Of a stretch of 6,114 nt of DNA, positions 1-6,114 are shown in pieces; the stretch's first letter is position 1, and each line of letters opens with the position of its first letter. Source of the stretch: Sediminibacterium sp. (GTDB lineage Bacteria; Bacteroidota; Bacteroidia; Chitinophagales; Chitinophagaceae); contig JAQBNJ010000443.1 in NCBI GenBank assembly GCA_028288645.1, positions 1-6,114 of the forward strand. The letters are read 5' to 3'. The notes under the pieces are model-generated. The model worked only from the letters and a program-made list of their open reading frames with translations, was not told the DNA's origin and did not search any database. The translations under genes were made by a program, and so were the position numbers.

Positions 1-558
1 GCTGTTTTCAAAGACTCAGACGGAAGTTATTATATGTATTTCGGCGGTATCTGGGGCGGGCAATTACAGAAATGGGACAACAATAAATATAATGCAGATG
101 CAAAATTAAAGACAGCCAAAGAAGAAGCATTCTTACCAAGGGTTGCCAAACTCAGTGCTGATATGAAAAGTTTTACAGAAGCGCCAAGGACCATAAAAAT
201 TGTTGATGCCAACGGAAAAACATTCCTCGAATCAAACAACGACAAACGTTTCTTTGAAGCATCCTGGATGCATAAATACAAAGGCAAATATTATTTCTCT
301 TACTCGACCGGCGATTCGCATTTTATCAACTATGCGATCGGTACCAACCCTTACGGGCCGTTCACTTACAAGGGGGTTGTATTGAATCCCGTGGAAGGAT
401 GGACCAACCACCACTCTATCGTTGAAGTAAAAGGTAAATGGTATTTATTTTATCATGATACACAGATTTCCGGCAAAACACATTTACGCAATGTAAAAGT
501 GACCGAATTAAAATACAATACAGACGGAACCATTCAAACGATCACCGCTTATAATTGA
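1..558 (+). CDS. GH43 glycosidase, 3' part (beta-xylosidase / alpha-L-arabinofuranosidase type)
   Basis: The frame is open from base 1 to a TGA at 556-558, giving the last 185 residues of a five-bladed propeller glycosidase; the start lies upstream. Visible residues begin AVFKDSDGSYYMYFGG, which in GH43 directly follows the conserved Asp (IDP) that tunes the acid pKa, so that Asp and the catalytic base Asp are off the window. The likely general acid is Glu86 in FFEASWMHKYKGKYYFSYS (codon 256-258). NHHSIVEVKGKWYLFYH (residues 136-152) matches the conserved block whose His lies near the active-site metal. The protein ends soon after the last blade, with no carbohydrate-binding module or T9SS tail. 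Family knowledge suggests hydrolysis of xylosyl or arabinofuranosyl ends of hemicellulose oligosaccharides; it resembles subfamily GH43_1, but that and the exact substrate are inference. It lies 36 bases before the GH51 gene, probably in one operon. Confidence 0.9.
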   Translation, partial: AVFKDSDGSYYMYFGGIWGGQLQKWDNNKYNADAKLKTAKEEAFLPRVAKLSADMKSFTEAPRTIKIVDANGKTFLESNNDKRFFEASWMHKYKGKYYFSYSTGDSHFINYAIGTNPYGPFTYKGVVLNPVEGWTNHHSIVEVKGKWYLFYHDTQISGKTHLRNVKVTELKYNTDGTIQTITAYN

Positions 559-594
559 TATCTTAGGGGTAACAATTAACCAAAACAAATTGCC

Positions 595-2133
595 ATGAAA
601 AAACTGACCTTTTTTGTAAGCTTATTTCTCAGCTTTTCTGTATTTGCACAGAATGATATCAGCTTGCAGGCGGATAAAGGAAAAGACATCATCAATAAAA
701 ATATCTACGGCCATTTTGCGGAGCATCTGGGCCATTGTATTTATGGTGGCTTGTATGTGGGTGATAACAATACAAAAATTCCCAATAAAGATGGCATCCG
801 CCTGGATGTAATTGATGCATTGAAGAAATTAAAAGTGCCCGTGCTTCGCTGGCCCGGCGGTTGTTTTGCAGATACTTATCACTGGAAAGACGGTATCGGC
901 CCGAAAGATAAAAGGCCATCCATGCTGAATGTGTGGTGGGGCAATGTAAAAGAAGACAACAGTTTTGGTACGAATGAATTTCTCAACATGTGCGAGGTAT
1001 TAGGCGCTGAACCTTATCTCAGCGGCAATGTAGGAAGCGGTACACCGCAGGAATTATCCGACTGGGTAAAATATACCATCCATCCCAATGGCAGCAGCCC
1101 GATGCCCGATCTTCGCCAGCAGAACGGCCGCGCCAATCCATGGCATGTAAAATACTGGGGCATTGGCAATGAAGCATGGGGTTGCGGTGGAAACATGAAA
1201 CCGGAATATTATGCAAACATCTATCGCCAGTATGTTACATTCATGACAAACGGCGATCCGAAAGAAAGAATTTTCCGCATTGCATCAGGTGCCAGTGATG
1301 CAGATTATAACTGGACAGAAGTATTGATGCGCGACATCCCACACAACATGCTTGATGCGGTTGGCGTTCACCATTACTCTGTGATCGATTGGAGTAAGAA
1401 GGGGCCTGCTACTAGTTTTACCGAAGAAGAATATTATACCACCATGCAACGCGCTTTGCAGATGGAAGAACTGGTTACAAAGCACAGCGCCATCATGGAT
1501 AAATATGATCCAAGAAAAAGAGTGGCGATGGTTGTGGATGAATGGGGTGGATGGTATGATGTAGAACCCGGCACCAATGGCGCGTTTCTCTTCCAGCAGA
1601 ATACTATGCGTGATGCGATGATCGCGGGAACTACGCTGAATATCTTCAACAACCATTGCGACCGTGTAAAAATGGCCAACCTTGCACAGATCATCAATGT
1701 ACTACAGGCAGTGATCCTCACCAATGAAGAAAAGATGCTGCTCACACCCACTTACCATGTAATGGAAATGTACAATGTACACCAGGACGCAACCATGCTT
1801 CCTCTTACCGTAAATAGCAGCGATTATAAAATGGGTAAAGAAAAACTAAAAGCGGTTTCTGCATCCGCGTCAAAAGATAAGAATGGGTTAACGCATGTTT
1901 CGCTGGTAAATATTGATGCGAACAAAGAACAGGAAGTAACCATCAATATCAGCGGCGCTAATTATACAGGTGTAACGGGAAGAATCCTGACATCGGATAA
2001 AATACAGAACTATAACAGTTTTGAAAATCCAGGTAAAGTGAAACCCACTTCATTCAGTGGAGCGAATTTGAGTGGTTCTAGTTTAAAAGTAAAGCTTCCA
2101 CCTTTTTCGGTGGTGGTGCTGGAATTGAAGTAG
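595..2133 (+). CDS. Secreted GH51 alpha-L-arabinofuranosidase
   Basis: This complete 512-residue protein is of normal GH51 length. It should release terminal alpha-L-arabinofuranosyl units from arabinoxylan or arabinan fragments by a retaining mechanism. Residues 1-19 form a signal peptide (MKK, hydrophobic core, VFA/QN), with no cysteine for lipidation, so export to the periplasm is predicted. This signal fixes the ATG at 595. The TIM barrel follows: RWPGGCFADTYHWKDGIGP (residues 85-103) is a family hallmark, the acid/base is Glu193 in GIGNEAWGCGG, and the nucleophile is Glu316 in VVDEWGGWYD. The C-terminal beta-domain (roughly residues 320-505) ends in LPPFSVVVLELK, typical of the family. 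Many GH51 enzymes in other phyla are cytoplasmic, so the signal peptide is informative. It probably shares a transcript with the GH43 gene upstream; a hairpin with a T run starts two bases after its TAG. No T9SS sorting domain is visible. Confidence 0.96.
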   Translation: MKKLTFFVSLFLSFSVFAQNDISLQADKGKDIINKNIYGHFAEHLGHCIYGGLYVGDNNTKIPNKDGIRLDVIDALKKLKVPVLRWPGGCFADTYHWKDGIGPKDKRPSMLNVWWGNVKEDNSFGTNEFLNMCEVLGAEPYLSGNVGSGTPQELSDWVKYTIHPNGSSPMPDLRQQNGRANPWHVKYWGIGNEAWGCGGNMKPEYYANIYRQYVTFMTNGDPKERIFRIASGASDADYNWTEVLMRDIPHNMLDAVGVHHYSVIDWSKKGPATSFTEEEYYTTMQRALQMEELVTKHSAIMDKYDPRKRVAMVVDEWGGWYDVEPGTNGAFLFQQNTMRDAMIAGTTLNIFNNHCDRVKMANLAQIINVLQAVILTNEEKMLLTPTYHVMEMYNVHQDATMLPLTVNSSDYKMGKEKLKAVSASASKDKNGLTHVSLVNIDANKEQEVTINISGANYTGVTGRILTSDKIQNYNSFENPGKVKPTSFSGANLSGSSLKVKLPPFSVVVLELK

Positions 2134-2135
2134 AG

Positions 2136-2222
2136 AATGGCACACGGATGGCGCGGATTTAGCGGATCAGCACTGATCTGATCCGTATAAATCCGTTTGA
2201 TCCGCGTCATCCGTGTGCCATT
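2136..2222. repeat. Intergenic palindrome built of CGGAT units (REP-like)
   Basis: Two 32-base arms, 2136-2167 and 2191-2222, are inverted copies differing at four pairs; the outer 15 bases match perfectly. CGGAT starts at 2145, 2154 and 2163, and the inverted ATCCG starts at 2181, 2191, 2200 and 2209, so each arm is a short array at about 9-base spacing. An inner perfect 8-base stem (2163-2170 with 2178-2185, 7-base loop) can nest inside the outer pairing. The form resembles dispersed intergenic palindromes that I recall from Bacteroidota and other phyla; the genome copy number cannot be seen here. The element starts two bases after the GH51 stop and carries no gene. Confidence 0.85.
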
Positions 2223-2227
2223 TTTTT
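2136..2227 (+). terminator. Possible Rho-independent terminator formed by the CGGAT palindrome
   Basis: The long inverted repeat after the GH51 stop codon is followed at once by seven Ts (2221-2227), the layout of an intrinsic terminator for + strand transcription. In + strand RNA three of the four arm mismatches become G-U pairs, which favours folding. The stem is much longer than usual for a terminator, so it may instead be a mobile repeat that terminates only by accident, or an mRNA 3' stabiliser with some read-through. Confidence 0.5.
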
Positions 2228-2256
2228 GAAATATAAAGATGTGACCGATATGTTAG
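2225..2256 (+). promoter_or_regulatory. Weak candidate Bacteroidota-type promoter for the TolB-like gene
   Basis: TTTG at 2225-2228 is followed, after 20 bases, by TATGTTAG at 2249-2256, which is one base off the Bacteroidota -7 consensus TAnnTTTG at a spacing close to the usual one. It sits just past the putative terminator and about 40 bases before the next ATG, where a promoter would be needed if GH51 transcription stops. Such short motifs occur by chance in A/T-rich DNA, so this is a suggestion only. Confidence 0.3.
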
Positions 2257-2269
2257 TGTGTAATTGATT

Positions 2270-2294
2270 TAATTAACCCTAATAATAATTAACC
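2270..2294 (+). repeat. 9-base direct repeat TAATTAACC abutting a start codon
   Basis: TAATTAACC occurs at 2270-2278 and 2286-2294, a period of 16 bases, and the second copy touches the ATG at 2295. The 8-base core AATTAACC also occurs at 574-581, 13 bases before the GH51 ATG. No Shine-Dalgarno sequence is present at either gene. It could be an A/T-rich leader favouring initiation, a protein site, or chance. Confidence 0.45.
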
Positions 2295-3815
2295 ATGCAA
2301 AAGCAACCTGCTGTTCCTTTATGGAGTTGGGTTTTTGTTTTGCTGTTGTTGACTCCATCTCCTATCCTGTTTGCACAAATGCAACCTCTGGGTGTATTTG
2401 ACCATCATGAAGATATTGGTAGTCCGAAATCAAAAGGTTCGGGTAGCTATAATAAAGATGACCAGTCTTACACTTTATCAAGTACCAGCAAAAACATGTG
2501 GACGAATGCCGACCAGTTCCATTTTGCATGGAAAAAAATAAAAGGCGATTTCATTATCAAAGCAACTGTCCGTTTCATTGGTAAAGGAACTGACCCGCAC
2601 AGGAAGATCGGCATTATTGCAAGGGATAAATTAACTACCAATTCACGTTATGCGGATGCCTGTGTACATGGCGAATCACTTACTTCACTGCAATATCGCT
2701 CGGCAGATGGCGATACAACCGGGCAGGTGATCATCTCATCTTATAATCCAACCGAGATAGAACTGGAACGTTCCGGCAATACATTTACTTTTTCTGCGGC
2801 TACGTTTGGTGAAAACTATAAATCAGTTACCAAAGAGATCGTGTTGAATGATGAAGTGTATGCGGGACTCTTTATCTGTTCACACAATGAAAATGTAACG
2901 GAGCAAGCTGAATTCAGCAATGTGCGCATCATTATTCCGGCAGCAAAAGATTTCAGGCCTTACCGCGATTATATCGGTAGCCATATTGAAGTGATGGATG
3001 TAACCAGTGGCCTCAGTAAAATATTATACAGTGCCCCCAATTCATTGCAGGCGCCTAACTGGACACCGGATAATAAATATCTTATTTACAATTCAGAAGG
3101 TTTGATGTATAAGTATGACCTGGTCAATGGAACGATCGCAAAATTGAACACCGGCTTTGTGAAAGACAATAACAATGATCATGTTCTTTCTTTTGATGGA
3201 AAGACACTCGGCCTTAGTAATCACACAGGAAAGGATCGTACATCAACAATTTATACCGTACCTGTTTCGGGTTCAGATAATCCAACAATGATCACTTCAG
3301 ATACTTCCGGGCATTCTTATTTTCATGGATTTTCGCCTGATGGAAAACGAATGGTCTTTACCGGTCTGCGTAACAAACAATTTAATATCTGGGCAATTGA
3401 TATTGCCACAAAAAAAGAGACTCAATTAACAGAAGCGCCTCCCTTGAATGATGGTTCTGAATATACGCCTGATGGCAAATACATTTATTTTAATTCCGCA
3501 CGCACCGGCACCATGAAGATCTGGAAGATGAAAGCCGATGGCAGCGAAGAAGAGCAGGTAACATTTGATGAATACAATGACTGGTTCCCGCATATATCAC
3601 CCGATGGAAAATGGATCTTATATGAGTCGTTCCCGAAAGAGATCGATCCGTTGACACATCCATTTTATAAACGTATCTATTTGCGTTTAATGTTGGTGAA
3701 AGGTGGTGTTCCAAAAACAATAGGTTATGTGTATGGCGGGCAGGGAAGTATCAATGTGCCGAGTTGGTCGCCGGATAGTAAGAAGATCGCGTTCGTAAGT
3801 AACAGTAAATTATAA
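2295..3815 (+). CDS. Secreted TolB/PD40 beta-propeller protein with N-terminal beta-sandwich-like domain, function unknown
   Basis: This complete 506-residue protein starts with a signal peptide (residues 1-28; hydrophobic run WVFVLLLL, then ILFAQ) that supports the ATG at 2295 and lacks a lipobox cysteine. Residues about 33-213 resemble a concanavalin/LamG- or DUF1349-like beta-sandwich, an assignment from sequence feel only. Residues about 230-504 hold six PD40 (WD40-like TolB) motifs: WTPDNKYLIYNS (256), SFDGKTLGLSNH (299), FSPDGKRMVFTG (346), YTPDGKYIYFNS (390), ISPDGKWILYES (434) and WSPDSKKIAFVS (491), consistent with a six-bladed propeller. It is unlikely to be the true TolB of the Tol-Pal system: the N-terminal domain differs, no tol genes adjoin, and it sits between glycosidases. 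Roles could include glycan binding, scaffolding or an unrecognised lyase/hydrolase activity (some polysaccharide lyases are propellers). Both flanks are palindromic repeats, so it may be transcribed on its own. Fold call is firm; function is not. Confidence 0.85.
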   Translation: MQKQPAVPLWSWVFVLLLLTPSPILFAQMQPLGVFDHHEDIGSPKSKGSGSYNKDDQSYTLSSTSKNMWTNADQFHFAWKKIKGDFIIKATVRFIGKGTDPHRKIGIIARDKLTTNSRYADACVHGESLTSLQYRSADGDTTGQVIISSYNPTEIELERSGNTFTFSAATFGENYKSVTKEIVLNDEVYAGLFICSHNENVTEQAEFSNVRIIIPAAKDFRPYRDYIGSHIEVMDVTSGLSKILYSAPNSLQAPNWTPDNKYLIYNSEGLMYKYDLVNGTIAKLNTGFVKDNNNDHVLSFDGKTLGLSNHTGKDRTSTIYTVPVSGSDNPTMITSDTSGHSYFHGFSPDGKRMVFTGLRNKQFNIWAIDIATKKETQLTEAPPLNDGSEYTPDGKYIYFNSARTGTMKIWKMKADGSEEEQVTFDEYNDWFPHISPDGKWILYESFPKEIDPLTHPFYKRIYLRLMLVKGGVPKTIGYVYGGQGSINVPSWSPDSKKIAFVSNSKL

Positions 3816-3819
3816 CATT

Positions 3820-3969
3820 TTGTGCTATTAAACTCTATCGAAATTAAAGATGCTCTCTGTGAAACTCTGTGCCCTCTGTGCCTCCGTGGTGAAAGCTTCG
3901 CTTCGATATTTTTTTCACCACAGAGGCACAGAGGGCACAGAGTTTCACAGAGGATTTTCAATAGCACAA
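3820..3969. repeat. Nested intergenic palindrome built of CTCTGTG units
   Basis: Inner arms 3855-3894 and 3913-3952 are 40-base inverted copies with one mismatch (C3885 against A3922) around an 18-base loop. CTCTGTG or CTCCGTG starts at 3855, 3865, 3874 and 3882 on the left, and CACAGAG at 3919, 3927, 3936 and 3946 on the right. A second, perfect 10-base inverted repeat flanks this: TTGTGCTATT at 3820-3829 and AATAGCACAA at 3960-3969. The spacers between outer and inner arms are unequal, 25 and 7 bases. The CTCTGTG motif is one I recall as a dispersed intergenic repeat in many phyla. No T run follows either end, so it is not a standard terminator. It fills most of the gap before the GH3 gene and encodes no credible protein. 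Confidence 0.88.
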
Positions 3970-4015
3970 CACGTTAAATTATAATAAAGAATATCTCAAT
4001 AACAAAGCAAGCAAA

Positions 4016-6114
4016 ATGAAAAGAATTTTTATTACCGTCCTCTTATCAGGCATGATAGGCGCAGCCGTTTCTGCACAGGAGAGCAAACCGGAGTTCCCGT
4101 TTCAAAACACATCGCTGAGTTTTGAACAGCGTGTGAATGATTTGGTTGGCCGATTAACATTAGAAGAAAAAGTGGCGCAGATGCTAAATGCGGCACCGGC
4201 CATTAAAAGATTAGGCATACCAGCTTATGACTGGTGGAACGAAGTGTTGCACGGCGTAGCACGCACGCAATACAAAGTAACGGTATACCCACAAGCCATT
4301 GGTATGGCAGCAACCTTCGATACCAACTCACTAAAAACCATGGCTGATTTTTCAGCCACAGAAGGACGTGCAATCTTTAACGAGAATACAAGGCAGAACA
4401 AAGCAGGCGCGCGTTATACAGGATTAACATACTGGACACCCAATATCAATATCTTCCGTGACCCGCGTTGGGGCCGGGGACAGGAAACCTATGGAGAAGA
4501 TCCTTTCCTCACAGCTATGCTTGGAAGATCTTTTGTAGGAGGCCTGCAGGGTGATGATCCAAAATATTTAAAAGCCGCCGCCTGTGCCAAACACTTTGCC
4601 ATACACAGCGGGCCGGAACCTTCGCGGCATGTATTCAATGCCGTAACAAGTGATTATGATCTTTGGAACACTTATCTCCCGGCATTTAAAGAATTAATTG
4701 TGAATGCAAAAGTTGCGGGGGTGATGTGCGCTTACAATGCTTACCAGAAACAACCCTGCTGCGGCAATGATGAATTGATGACGCATATACTCCGCGAACA
4801 ATGGGCGTTCACAGGATATGTAACATCTGATTGCGGTGCCATTGATGATTTTTACAGGAATCATAAAACACACCCTGATGCGGCCAGCGCTGCAGCAGAT
4901 GCAGTGTTACATGGTACTGATATTGATTGCGGCAACAGTTCTTATAAAGCATTGACCGAAGCTGTTAAGCTGGGAAAAATAACAGAGAAGCAAATAGATG
5001 TTTCGTTGAAAAGATTGTTCATGATCCGTTTTCGTTTGGGCATGTTCGATCCCGCATCGATGGTGAAATATGCTGCGGCACCGGTGACTGAACTGGAAGC
5101 TCCTGCGCACGGTGCACACTCACTCAAAATGGCGCAGCAATCTATTGTATTGTTGAAAAATCAAAATAATACTTTGCCGTTAAGTAAGTCCCTGAAGAAA
5201 ATCGTGGTACTGGGACCCAATGCAGATAACCCAATTTCTATCCTTGGCAATTATAATGGGACACCAAGTAAAATTGTTACCGCTTTACAGGGAATAAAAG
5301 ATAAACTCGGAAGCAATACTGAAGTGGTTTATGAAAAAGCGATCCAGTTTACCAATGATACCTTGCTGGTATATGCTGATAGAAGCAGTCAATATAAGTT
5401 TGACGGGAAAAAAGGTATCAAAGCGGAATATTTCAACAACAAAGACCTGACAGGTGATCCATTATTCACACGTACAGAAAATGATATTGATCATTTCTGG
5501 CAGGAAGGCGAATCAGTTACGGACCAGATGAAGGCATTGAATTTTTCCGCACGCTATACAACAGATTTTACAGCCAACAACACCGGAGATATTACATTCG
5601 AAGTGGATGCAGATGATGGCTATCGATTAATGGTTGATGGAAAAGTTGTGATCGATTCGTGGCTGCGCAACCGATTCGGTGCCAGGACCTATAAGATCGC
5701 GGCTGAAAAAAATAAAACGTACCGTATTGTTCTGGAATACTACCAGACGGAAGGAAAGGCAAATGTAAAATTACGTTCAGGAGATTTTATCAAATCTGAT
5801 TTTGCAGCATTAGTTAACCGAATCAAAGATGCAGATGCGATCGTGTATGTTGGCGGTATCTCACCGCAGTTGGAAGGGGAAGAAATGCGCGTAAATTTCC
5901 CGGGCTTCAATGGCGGCGACCGCACAACGATCGCATTGCCAACTATTCAAACAGACCTGATGAAAGCATTGCAATCTACCGGCAAACCATTGGTATTTGT
6001 AATGCTGACGGGCAGCGCGCTTGCTATTCCGTGGGAAGCGGAGCATGTTCCTGCTATTGTGAATGCGTGGTATGGCGGCCAATCTGCCGGTACGGCATTG
6101 GCTGATGTTTTGTT
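4016..6114 (+). CDS. GH3 beta-xylosidase-type glycosidase with inserted PA14 domain, 5' part
   Basis: The frame runs open from the ATG at 4016 to the window end, giving 699 residues of an enzyme usually near 860-880; the missing part would include the fibronectin III-like C-terminal domain. Residues 1-20 are a signal peptide (AVSA/QE) without a lipobox, which supports this start. The (beta/alpha)8 domain (about 35-340) contains YDWWNEVLHGVAR (71-83), a signature of the xylosidase-like GH3 branch, FRDPRWGRGQETYGEDP (147-163), AKHF (191-194) and the nucleophile Asp272 in VTSDCGAI. The second domain starts near SIVLLKN (376), is interrupted by a PA14 domain (about 467-587; GIKAEYF to VKLR), and resumes with GISPQLEGEEM, where the acid/base is probably one of Glu620, Glu622 or Glu623. 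Terminal xylose release from xylo-oligosaccharides in the periplasm fits its neighbours; beta-glucosidase or arabinosidase activity remains possible. It follows the CTCTGTG palindrome by 46 bases. Confidence 0.95.
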   Translation, partial: MKRIFITVLLSGMIGAAVSAQESKPEFPFQNTSLSFEQRVNDLVGRLTLEEKVAQMLNAAPAIKRLGIPAYDWWNEVLHGVARTQYKVTVYPQAIGMAATFDTNSLKTMADFSATEGRAIFNENTRQNKAGARYTGLTYWTPNINIFRDPRWGRGQETYGEDPFLTAMLGRSFVGGLQGDDPKYLKAAACAKHFAIHSGPEPSRHVFNAVTSDYDLWNTYLPAFKELIVNAKVAGVMCAYNAYQKQPCCGNDELMTHILREQWAFTGYVTSDCGAIDDFYRNHKTHPDAASAAADAVLHGTDIDCGNSSYKALTEAVKLGKITEKQIDVSLKRLFMIRFRLGMFDPASMVKYAAAPVTELEAPAHGAHSLKMAQQSIVLLKNQNNTLPLSKSLKKIVVLGPNADNPISILGNYNGTPSKIVTALQGIKDKLGSNTEVVYEKAIQFTNDTLLVYADRSSQYKFDGKKGIKAEYFNNKDLTGDPLFTRTENDIDHFWQEGESVTDQMKALNFSARYTTDFTANNTGDITFEVDADDGYRLMVDGKVVIDSWLRNRFGARTYKIAAEKNKTYRIVLEYYQTEGKANVKLRSGDFIKSDFAALVNRIKDADAIVYVGGISPQLEGEEMRVNFPGFNGGDRTTIALPTIQTDLMKALQSTGKPLVFVMLTGSALAIPWEAEHVPAIVNAWYGGQSAGTALADVL

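Noticed and set aside
559..594. Shine-Dalgarno in TAGGGG upstream of GH51
   Set aside because: The G-rich stretch ends about 25 bases before the ATG, too far to position a ribosome, and this phylum rarely relies on such sites.
1285..1751. Overlapping - strand open frames of 105 and 123 codons inside GH51
   Set aside because: They lie antisense to well-conserved catalytic-domain coding sequence and overlap each other; they are shadow frames.
2010..2210. 66-codon open frame on the - strand across the CGGAT palindrome
   Set aside because: It is translation of the repeat arms plus antisense of the GH51 end, with no credible protein features.
2295..3815. Genuine TolB of the Tol-Pal envelope complex
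   Set aside because: The N-terminal domain does not resemble TolB's, and no tolQRA or pal genes are near; only the PD40 propeller is shared.
3855..3952. CRISPR-like array from the repeated CTCTGTG word
   Set aside because: The repeated word is 7 bases with 1-3 base gaps and is inverted in the second half; there are no spacer-length unique segments and no cas genes.
3725..3967. 80-codon open frame on the - strand across the CTCTGTG palindrome
   Set aside because: Its residues simply translate the repeat (LCETLCPLCLCGE) and the antisense of the TolB-like gene end; there is no domain or start context. Such repeat-derived frames are common false genes.
3820..3969. Rho-independent terminator after the TolB-like gene
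   Set aside because: The stem is strong but no T run follows it on either strand; the T run at 3909-3915 falls in the loop and the start of the right arm. It may still affect mRNA ends, but the canonical form is absent.
3970..4015. Promoter directly before GH3
   Set aside because: The stretch is A/T-rich, but no TTTG plus TAnnTTTG pair at proper spacing was found.

Overview
The window looks like part of a hemicellulose (arabinoxylan or arabinan) degradation cluster from a Bacteroidota genome, most likely a Chitinophagaceae-type bacterium. This rests on the protein families, the A/T-rich leaders without a clear Shine-Dalgarno sequence, the moderate GC content and the dispersed CGGAT-type and CTCTGTG-type intergenic palindromes. 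The genus-level guess is inference from family resemblance only.

All four genes are on the + strand. Positions 1-558 are the 3' part of a GH43 glycosidase (beta-xylosidase/alpha-L-arabinofuranosidase type). After a 36-base gap, 595-2133 is a complete secreted GH51 alpha-L-arabinofuranosidase. Positions 2134-2294 hold a palindrome of CGGAT units ending in a T run, a possible promoter and a short direct repeat. A secreted two-domain protein of unknown function follows at 2295-3815: an N-terminal beta-sandwich-like region and a TolB/PD40 six-repeat beta-propeller. Positions 3816-4015 hold a second, unrelated palindrome of CTCTGTG units with 40-base arms and an extra 10-base outer inverted repeat. 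A GH3 beta-xylosidase-type enzyme with an inserted PA14 domain starts at 4016 and is still open at the window end (6114). No gene-free stretch exceeds 300 bases.

The enzymes fit together. GH51 and GH43 would remove arabinofuranosyl branches and short-chain xylosyl or arabinosyl ends, and GH3 would release terminal xylose (or glucose). The three visible N-termini carry type I signal peptides without a lipobox cysteine, so these proteins are predicted to act in the periplasm or as soluble exported proteins on oligosaccharides, not as surface lipoproteins. No SusC/SusD pair, regulator or transporter is visible; these may lie outside the window.

No clearly new enzymatic system is visible. The least explained content is the pair of intergenic palindromes, which differ in sequence but share an architecture (arms built of short words at about 9-base spacing, then inverted), and the TolB-like protein in a glycan locus.
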